Assembly (NCBI GenBank): GCA_002315325.1
Contig: DCGU01000076.1
Coordinates: 1 to 61,486 of the forward strand
Reading direction: 5' to 3'
Source of the DNA: Clostridiales bacterium UBA1770
GTDB lineage: Bacteria; Bacillota; Clostridia; Oscillospirales; CAG-272
Length of the DNA stretch: 61,486 nt
A program made the position numbers and the translations under genes. The notes under the pieces are model-generated. The model did not search any database and had not been told where the DNA came from. It was given only the letters and a program-made list of their open reading frames with translations. Positions 55,415-61,486 of this stretch are shown here, piece after piece (the first letter of the stretch is position 1; the number at the start of each line of letters is the position of its first letter).

Positions 55415-58400
55415 ATGGAAAACAAAAATTATTACCTTGGCTTGGACATTGGTACCGACTCTGTCGGCTATGCCGTCACGGACGAAAACTATAACTTGCT
55501 GCGTTTCCATGGTGAACATGCGTGGGGTGTTACGCTCTTTGATGAGGCGGCACTCTGTACCGATCGTCGTGCGCACCGTACGGCACGCCGCCGCCTTGAC
55601 CGCAGAAAACAGCGTGTGGACTTGCTGCAGGAATTGTTCGCAGTGGAAATCGGCAAAGTTGATCCGCGGTTCTTTATCCGGTTGCAGGAAAGTGCCTTAT
55701 ACCGTGAAGATGCCGGTGATGCATACTCCTTCTTTAATGATGAAAACTACACGGATATTGATTACCACAAGCAATACCCGACGATTCATCATTTGATTGT
55801 TGATTTGATGACGTCAAGCAAGCCGCACGACGTGCGTCTTGTCTATTTGGCGTGCGCGTGGCTGGTCGCACACCGTGGGCATTTCCTGTCCGACGTGAAT
55901 AAGGAAAATATCAGTGAACTGACCGATTTTACCAAAGTATACGATAACCTTTTGGCCTATTTTGCGGAGAATGAATTGCCGGCACCCTGGGGTGACTGTG
56001 ACCGTGCAGCGTTTGCCGACGTTCTTAAACGCAAAACGGGTTTATCTTACAAACAAAAACTCTTGGCGGGCATCTTGTATGCTGACGGCAAACTGCCAAA
56101 GACGGCAGAAGACGACCCCTACGCCAAGGACGTTTTGATCAAGGCTATTTGCGGCAGCAAAGTCAAATGTTCGGATTTGTTCAATAATACCGAATATGAA
56201 GAACTCGATACAAACGGTTTTTGCCTCGGTGCAGATGAAGAAACGCTTGCCGGCGTGATGGCAAATCTGTCCGACGCCGATGCCGATTTGTTTGCTCGGT
56301 TAAAAGCTACGTATGACTGGGCAGTGTTGGTGGATGCACTGAACGGACAGGATTGCATTTCGTTGTCCAAAGTAGCCGTCTACGACCAACATAAAAAAGA
56401 CCTGGCGACACTCAAGTATTTTATCCGCAAATATGCCAACGAAAAATATGCCGAGGTTTTCCGCAAGTCGGCTGAAACCAACTACGTGGCATATTCTTAT
56501 CATAATAAAAACAAGAATATCACGCTGCCCAAGAAAAAGGCAAATAAAGAGGACTTCTGCAAATACGTAAAAGGTATTATTGCAGCCTTTAAGGGCAAAG
56601 TGGAAGAAAAAGATGCCGCTGCGTATGCGGATATGGTCGACCGCCTGGATCTGTTGACGTTCCTGCCCAAACAGCGCGATACGGATAACCGCGTTATCCC
56701 TTACCAGTTGTATTGGTATGAACTGAAAAAGATTATGGAAAAGGCAGGCACGTATCTGCCGTTCCTTTCCGCATCGGATGCGGATGGTATCCGTACGGAT
56801 GAGAAAATTATGGACGTCTTTACGTTCCGCGTCCCGTACTTTGTCGGTCCGTTAAACAAACATTCCAACCGCGGTTGGATTGAACGTCAGCCCGGCAAGA
56901 TTTATCCGTGGAATTTTGAAAAGATGGTTGATTTGGATAAATGTGAAGAAGCGTTTATCAAAAAACTCATCAACTACTGTACCTATATTCCCGGGGAAAA
57001 GGTGCTGCCGAAGGAATCATTGACGTATGCCAAATTTATGGTACTGAATGAGATTAATAATCTCAAGATAGACGAACAGCCCATTTCCGTTGAGCTGAAG
57101 CAAATTATCTATTACGAGCTGTTCTGCAAAAAGCGCCGTGTCACGCGCAAAGCCCTGGAAGAGTATTTGCTTTCTAATAATCATATGGCAAAAGGGCAGC
57201 ACGTTTCCGGTATTGACGAACAAATCAAATCTTCCCTGAAAGCGTACCACGATTTCAAACGTTTGTTGGCCAATAAAGTGTTGACCGAAGAACAGGTAGA
57301 AGCAATTATTGAGCGTATCACCTACGTGGAAAATCCGGCACGCGTTCGAGCGTGGCTCAAGAAGAACTATGCATTCCTATCCGATGCGGACGTGACGTAT
57401 ATTGCAAAGCTGAAATATAAAGATTTCGGCCGTTTGTCCTATGCGTATTTGAACGGACTGGAAGGTTGTGAAACCGATAGCGCCACCGGGGAGGCGGCAA
57501 CGATTCTGTCTGCCATGTGGAACACAAACAACAATCAGATGGAACTCATGTCCGACCGATTTACCTATCGTCAGTCAGTTCTGGATTTGCAGGAGCAATA
57601 CTATGCCACACATTCCAAGACGTTGGCAGAACGGCTTGACGATATGTACCTGTCCAATGCCGTCAAGCGTCCCGTTATCCGTGCCCTGGAGATTACCAAG
57701 GACGTAGTGAAGGCATTCGGCGGCGCACCGGCGAAAGTATTCGTGGAAATGACGCGCGGGGCTACCGAGGACCAAAAGAACAAACGGACCAAAACGCGTC
57801 TGCAGCAATTGCGGGAGCTGTATGAAAAGTGTAAGCAGGATGCGCGCGACTTGAATGCACAATTGGATGCTATGGGCGACAATGCCGATAACTGCCTGCA
57901 GAGTGACGCCCTATTCCTATACTATTTGCAGATTGGTAAATGCCTGTATACCGGCAATACCATTGATATCACGGCATTGAAATCCGGACGTTATAACATT
58001 GAGCATATCTACCCCCAATCGCTTGTTAAGGACGACAGTATCATTAACAATGAAATCCTGGTAGAGTCCAATGCCAACGGCGCTAAGAGTGATAGTTATC
58101 CCGTTGCCGTTGATATCCAAAACAAGCAAGGTGCGCTGTGGTCAATGCTGCATCATGCAGGGCTGATGAGTGACGAAAAGTATAAACGTCTAACCCGCAC
58201 CACGCCGTTTTCCGCGGATGAAAAAATGGGCTTTATCAATCGTCAGCTGACCGAAACGTCACAGTCCACCAAGGCAGTTGCCACGTTGTTGAAGGAGCTG
58301 TATCACACGGAAATCGTCTACGTCAAGGCACGCCTGACGTCGGAATTCCGCCAGGAATACGGTCTGTTAAAATCACGCACCGTCAACGATTTGCACCATG

Positions 58401-59482
58401 CCAAGGATGCCTATTTGAATATCGTGACCGGTAACGTCTACAGTATGCGGTTTACAAAACAATTCTTCCGCATTGACGAACAGTATAGTTTGAACACGTG
58501 GGCCCTGTTCGGCCATTCCGTGATTTGCGGCGGCAAGACTGTATGGACGCCTGCTATGCTGGATACCGTTAAGAAAACGGCTGTGATGGATACGGCGCAT
58601 TTGACGCGGTACGCTTATTGCAAACATGGTCCCCTGTTCGACTTGATGCCGCTCAAGGCGGGGCAGGGACAGATTGAGCAAAAGGCCGGAAAGAGCGTTG
58701 AAAAATACGGCGGATACAATAAGGCTGCCATTTCGTTCTGCTTGATTGTTGGGTATAAGACGGATAAAGCCAAAGACGTTATGATTATGCCGGTTGAATT
58801 ATTGTTTGCCGACCGTGTGCTTGCGTCTGCTGATTTTGCCGCAACGTATGCACAGGATAAAATCGGCCGTATGCTGAACAAACCGGTGCACGATATCACG
58901 TTCCCGTGCGGGATGAGAATGATTCGAATTAATACGGTATTTGCATTGGATGGGTTTAGAGGTTATTATACCGGAATTACGGCAACAAACTGGTGTTTCT
59001 CATCCTTTATGCCTTTATCATTGAAAGGTGAATGGCAGAATTACATCAAACATTTGGAGTCTTTTGCTGAGAAGACAAAAAAGAATCCGGGTTTGACCTA
59101 TCAAAAAACGTACGATAAGATTTCGTGTGAAAAGAATATCGAATTATATGACGTTCTTTGTGATAAATTAGCGAATAGTATTTATCAGAAGCGTCCCGGC
59201 AATCCCGTTGACACAATAGGAAAAGGAAAGAGCAAGTTTGCCACACTTGACGTCAAGGTACAAGTGCAACAATTGCTTTCCTTGTTACAAGTATTCGGCC
59301 CCACTTCAGGCGGAATTGACTTGACGCAAATCGGCGGTGCAGCAAAAGCTGCAACGACACGAATTGGCCTTTCTATTACAACGTTAAGCCATTCATTTAC
59401 ACATAGTATAGTTATTATTGATCAATCGCCTTCCGGTTTATGGGAGTCCCAATCTATCAATCTGCTTGATTTAATTAAGTAA
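55415..59482 (+). CDS. cas9: CRISPR-associated endonuclease Cas9, type II-A
   Basis: An RNA-guided double-strand DNA nuclease; 1355 aa is typical for II-A. Seen: RuvC-I LGLDIGTDSVGYAV with Asp11, arginine-rich bridge helix RRAHRTARRRLDRRKQR (~51-68), alpha-helical recognition lobe (~75-740), RuvC-II KVFVEMTRGA with Glu778, HNH motif YNIEHIYPQS with His864, and RuvC-III LHHAKDAYLN with His995 and Asp998. The PAM-interacting C-terminal domain ends with IGGAAK and IIDQSPSGLWE. All catalytic residues are present, so it is probably active. The HNH motif has Glu in place of the common Asp before His864. From about 58,915 the DNA is visibly more AT-rich. The ATG follows AAAGGAG. cas1 starts 1 nt after the stop. 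Confidence 0.97.
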   Translation: MENKNYYLGLDIGTDSVGYAVTDENYNLLRFHGEHAWGVTLFDEAALCTDRRAHRTARRRLDRRKQRVDLLQELFAVEIGKVDPRFFIRLQESALYREDAGDAYSFFNDENYTDIDYHKQYPTIHHLIVDLMTSSKPHDVRLVYLACAWLVAHRGHFLSDVNKENISELTDFTKVYDNLLAYFAENELPAPWGDCDRAAFADVLKRKTGLSYKQKLLAGILYADGKLPKTAEDDPYAKDVLIKAICGSKVKCSDLFNNTEYEELDTNGFCLGADEETLAGVMANLSDADADLFARLKATYDWAVLVDALNGQDCISLSKVAVYDQHKKDLATLKYFIRKYANEKYAEVFRKSAETNYVAYSYHNKNKNITLPKKKANKEDFCKYVKGIIAAFKGKVEEKDAAAYADMVDRLDLLTFLPKQRDTDNRVIPYQLYWYELKKIMEKAGTYLPFLSASDADGIRTDEKIMDVFTFRVPYFVGPLNKHSNRGWIERQPGKIYPWNFEKMVDLDKCEEAFIKKLINYCTYIPGEKVLPKESLTYAKFMVLNEINNLKIDEQPISVELKQIIYYELFCKKRRVTRKALEEYLLSNNHMAKGQHVSGIDEQIKSSLKAYHDFKRLLANKVLTEEQVEAIIERITYVENPARVRAWLKKNYAFLSDADVTYIAKLKYKDFGRLSYAYLNGLEGCETDSATGEAATILSAMWNTNNNQMELMSDRFTYRQSVLDLQEQYYATHSKTLAERLDDMYLSNAVKRPVIRALEITKDVVKAFGGAPAKVFVEMTRGATEDQKNKRTKTRLQQLRELYEKCKQDARDLNAQLDAMGDNADNCLQSDALFLYYLQIGKCLYTGNTIDITALKSGRYNIEHIYPQSLVKDDSIINNEILVESNANGAKSDSYPVAVDIQNKQGALWSMLHHAGLMSDEKYKRLTRTTPFSADEKMGFINRQLTETSQSTKAVATLLKELYHTEIVYVKARLTSEFRQEYGLLKSRTVNDLHHAKDAYLNIVTGNVYSMRFTKQFFRIDEQYSLNTWALFGHSVICGGKTVWTPAMLDTVKKTAVMDTAHLTRYAYCKHGPLFDLMPLKAGQGQIEQKAGKSVEKYGGYNKAAISFCLIVGYKTDKAKDVMIMPVELLFADRVLASADFAATYAQDKIGRMLNKPVHDITFPCGMRMIRINTVFALDGFRGYYTGITATNWCFSSFMPLSLKGEWQNYIKHLESFAEKTKKNPGLTYQKTYDKISCEKNIELYDVLCDKLANSIYQKRPGNPVDTIGKGKSKFATLDVKVQVQQLLSLLQVFGPTSGGIDLTQIGGAAKAATTRIGLSITTLSHSFTHSIVIIDQSPSGLWESQSINLLDLIK

Positions 59483-59483
59483 A

Positions 59484-60353
59484 ATGAGTTGGCGGACAGT
59501 CATCATCGCTAATCGGTGCAAGCTTGACGTCAGCATGGGATATTTGGTAGTCCGTGGAGAGGATACCAAACGCATCTTTTTGGATGAAATAGGGATACTG
59601 CTGATTGAAAACCCGGCAGTATCCCTAACTGGGTGCCTGATTGAAGCACTGACAGAAAAGAAAATCAAAACCATATTTTGCGACAGCAAGCGTAATCCGA
59701 TGGCAGAATTGGTGCCGCATCACGGCAGTCATGATTCATCGCTGAAAATACGGACGCAATGCCAGTGGCGCGATGACGTAAAGGCACGCATATGGCGGGA
59801 AATTGTGATCGAAAAAATCAAGCGGCAGGCATCGTTCCTCAAACAAATCGGCAAGATAAATGAGAGTGAACTGATTTCTTCCTATATAGAGCAGGTGGAA
59901 CCCGGTGACGTTACTAATCGGGAGGGACATGCTGCCAAGGTGTATTTTAATGCCCTGTTCGGTATGTCTTTTACCAAGAGTGCCGATTGCCCCATCAACG
60001 CTGCATTGAACTATGGATACAGTTTGATTTTATCAGCGGTAAACAGGGAAGTATCTGCAAATGGGTATTTAACGCAGATTGGCATATTCCATGACAATAT
60101 GTTCAATCATTTCAATTTGAGCTGCGATCTCATGGAACCTTTTCGTATTATCGTTGACCGCTACGTTGTGGCAAATATGCCGACGCAATTTGAAAAGGAT
60201 GAAAAACATAATATTTGGGGCATCTTGAATCAAACGGTCTATATTGAATATACTCGGCAAACGGTTTTAAATGCCATCAAGATATACGTGCACAGCGTAT
60301 TTGATGCTATCAATGATAATGATTTATCACGAATCAAGTTTGTACAGGAATAA
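59484..60353 (+). CDS. cas1: Cas1 integrase, type II
   Basis: The metal-dependent integrase that inserts new spacers with Cas2. 289 aa. Metal ligands can be placed: Glu147 (NREGHAAKVYFN), His203 (GIFHDN) and Glu218 (DLMEPFR). The N-terminal beta domain runs to ~90 and the helical catalytic domain follows. The start lies 1 nt after the cas9 stop with no separate promoter, so it is translationally coupled. Confidence 0.97.
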   Translation: MSWRTVIIANRCKLDVSMGYLVVRGEDTKRIFLDEIGILLIENPAVSLTGCLIEALTEKKIKTIFCDSKRNPMAELVPHHGSHDSSLKIRTQCQWRDDVKARIWREIVIEKIKRQASFLKQIGKINESELISSYIEQVEPGDVTNREGHAAKVYFNALFGMSFTKSADCPINAALNYGYSLILSAVNREVSANGYLTQIGIFHDNMFNHFNLSCDLMEPFRIIVDRYVVANMPTQFEKDEKHNIWGILNQTVYIEYTRQTVLNAIKIYVHSVFDAINDNDLSRIKFVQE

Positions 60354-60359
60354 CGGGGA

Positions 60360-60680
60360 ATGAGTTATCGATTTATGCGTACAATCGTGATGTTTGACTT
60401 GCCGACAGAGACGGCAGAAAACAAGCGCAACTATCGCCATTTTGTGCGGGCACTTGAGAAAAATGGGTTTATGATGATGCAGGAGTCTGTCTACATCCGT
60501 TTGTTATTGACACCATCCGCGCAAAAACTTGCGGTGGACGCTATCCGTAAATTGAAACCACCGGATGGACTGGTCCAAGTACTAACTGTCACAGAAAAGC
60601 AATTTGCTAATATGGAATATATGGTTGGTGAAGCGCACAGTGAAGTGATTGACAGTGATGAGCGGCTCATCATTTTGTGA
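60360..60680 (+). CDS. cas2: Cas2 adaptation protein
   Basis: 106 aa; the dimeric core of the Cas1-Cas2 spacer integration complex. Ferredoxin-like fold with MRTIVMFDLPTET and the conserved Asp13. It starts 6 bp after cas1, in the same operon. Confidence 0.96.
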   Translation: MSYRFMRTIVMFDLPTETAENKRNYRHFVRALEKNGFMMMQESVYIRLLLTPSAQKLAVDAIRKLKPPDGLVQVLTVTEKQFANMEYMVGEAHSEVIDSDERLIIL

Positions 60681-60690
60681 GGAATAGCAA

Positions 60691-61362
60691 ATGAAATACT
60701 GTTTTCCGGAAATTGACCACGTTTTTGATACGGAATGCGGCTGGGTAAATATGTTGGTTGTGGAAAACCAAGCGTTATTTTGTCGATTGCTTGCGGATTT
60801 TTATGCACAAATTGAAAACGGGGAAAAGGGGAATGGGGTTATATCAGTGGATAATGCGCCGGTTGATATGGCAAAATACGCTGACGTTATATCGACGTTT
60901 ATTCCATTTGATTTGAACCGCAAAACGCTTGTGTCAAAGCTAACGGCAACGCTTGAAAAAACTGCAGTCAATCAGGACCATTATGAGAATACGATGAAGG
61001 TTATGCAAGATTTGCACGATTGGTTGGATGAAATATCCTTTTCCCTTTCCTGTGACGTGGTCTATCCAAAGTTGAGCCATTCTTCCATCATAAAAGCGGC
61101 CGGCGTCGAGTTTCAGAATCAGGATGCCGGTGTTGCGCAGAACGTATTGGATTATATGGAACTGTACCGCGAATTTGACCGCGACCGGTTATTTATTACT
61201 GTAAATATTCGTAGTTATATTTCCGACGCAGAAACACAGGCATTTTGTGAAACAGTCCTTTGTCATGGGTATCACGTATTGCTGTTGGAAAGTGTGGACA
61301 GGCGGCAAATAGAGTCTATTAAAAAGGTCATTATTGATAACGATTTATGTGAAATAGAATAA
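60691..61362 (+). CDS. csn2: Csn2 adaptation protein, type II-A marker
   Basis: 223 aa. Csn2 forms a tetrameric ring that slides on DNA ends and is needed for spacer acquisition; its presence defines subtype II-A. Seen: N-terminal half with FIPFDLNRKTLVSKLTATLEK, a helical middle, DLHDWLDEISFSLSCDVVYP, and the C-terminal RLFITVNIRSYIS...YHVLLLESVDR typical of the family. It starts 10 bp after cas2 with GAGGAA upstream. The CRISPR leader follows at once. Confidence 0.95.
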   Translation: MKYCFPEIDHVFDTECGWVNMLVVENQALFCRLLADFYAQIENGEKGNGVISVDNAPVDMAKYADVISTFIPFDLNRKTLVSKLTATLEKTAVNQDHYENTMKVMQDLHDWLDEISFSLSCDVVYPKLSHSSIIKAAGVEFQNQDAGVAQNVLDYMELYREFDRDRLFITVNIRSYISDAETQAFCETVLCHGYHVLLLESVDRRQIESIKKVIIDNDLCEIE

Positions 61363-61470
61363 GTAAACATAGTACCCCATATTACACGAAAACGTTGTGG
61401 GCAATGAGTCCGTAGGCTCATATAAAGCAGGTGTAGGCCTGCTTTTCCACCCACAACGAACCAATTTGAG
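61363..61470 (+). promoter_or_regulatory. CRISPR leader with three-way-junction fold and LAS motif
   Basis: The leader ends with ATTTGAG (61464-61470), the leader-anchoring sequence known from streptococcal type II-A arrays. CGTTGTGGG (61393-61401) pairs perfectly with CCCACAACG (61450-61458) and encloses two hairpins: ATGAGTC/GGCTCAT (61404-61421) and AAGCAGG/CCTGCTT (61425-61444). The second is followed by UUUU and may terminate the cas transcript. An array promoter was not clearly identified. Confidence 0.8.
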
Positions 61471-61486
61471 GTTTGAGAGTAGTGTA
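61471..61486 (+). CRISPR. First repeat of the CRISPR array, cut by the window end
   Basis: GTTTGAGAGTAGTGTA is the first 16 nt of a type II-A repeat. It matches the anti-repeat at 55337-55354 apart from the bulge, which predicts that the repeat continues ATTTCATAG. No spacer is visible. Confidence 0.88.

Overview
The window looks like chromosomal DNA of a low-to-mid GC Gram-positive anaerobe, most likely a gut or rumen Clostridia (Oscillospiraceae-like) species. This is inferred from the mnmG-rsmG-parA-parB neighbourhood, canonical TTGACA/TATAAT promoters, GGAGG ribosome sites, a type II-A CRISPR-Cas locus and Firmicutes-style giant surface proteins. No transposase, prophage, rRNA or tRNA gene was seen.

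Layout. (1) 0-4.6 kb: short intergenic repeats, then two leftward glycosidase genes (GH92 and GH2), each with its own promoter. (2) 4.6-18.4 kb: rightward housekeeping genes holA, ahcY, mnmG, rsmG, parA, parB, serS and a small membrane protein. A DnaA-box-like cluster precedes ahcY, and about 32 copies of a 7-bp repeat separate mnmG from rsmG. A 3.6-kb gene-free stretch between rsmG and parA carries 14 parS sites (12 with a perfect core). Six consecutive sites are spaced 102-104 bp apart because each sits in a decayed 103-bp tandem repeat. (3) 18.5-42.1 kb: two paralogous ABC-ATPase/FtsX-type permease cassettes flank a multi-spanning membrane protein, a 2458-aa anchored surface protein, a 1922-aa secreted protein and a lipoprotein; a leftward AAA ATPase (DUF4143 type) follows. 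(4) 42.4-54.4 kb: one 3881-aa beta-helix surface protein with an embedded Hint (hedgehog/intein) domain. It shares its C-terminal membrane module with the 2458-aa protein. (5) 54.4-61.5 kb: another cluster of short repeats, then a type II-A CRISPR-Cas locus: tracrRNA, cas9, cas1, cas2, csn2, leader and the first 16 bp of the array, cut by the window edge.

How the parts work together. ParA and ParB with the dense parS field form the chromosome segregation centromere. The surface region is probably one functional unit (inference): MacB/BceAB-like ABC systems beside very large exported proteins, two of which share an anchor. In the CRISPR locus the tracrRNA promoter lies back to back with the cas9 start codon. 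The tracrRNA 5' end can fold onto its own anti-repeat, and a predicted cas9 promoter would make an mRNA leader fully antisense to tracrRNA. The most unusual items are the phased parS array, the Hint-bearing giant protein with its ABC neighbours, and the tracrRNA/cas9 regulatory overlap with the three-way-junction CRISPR leader.
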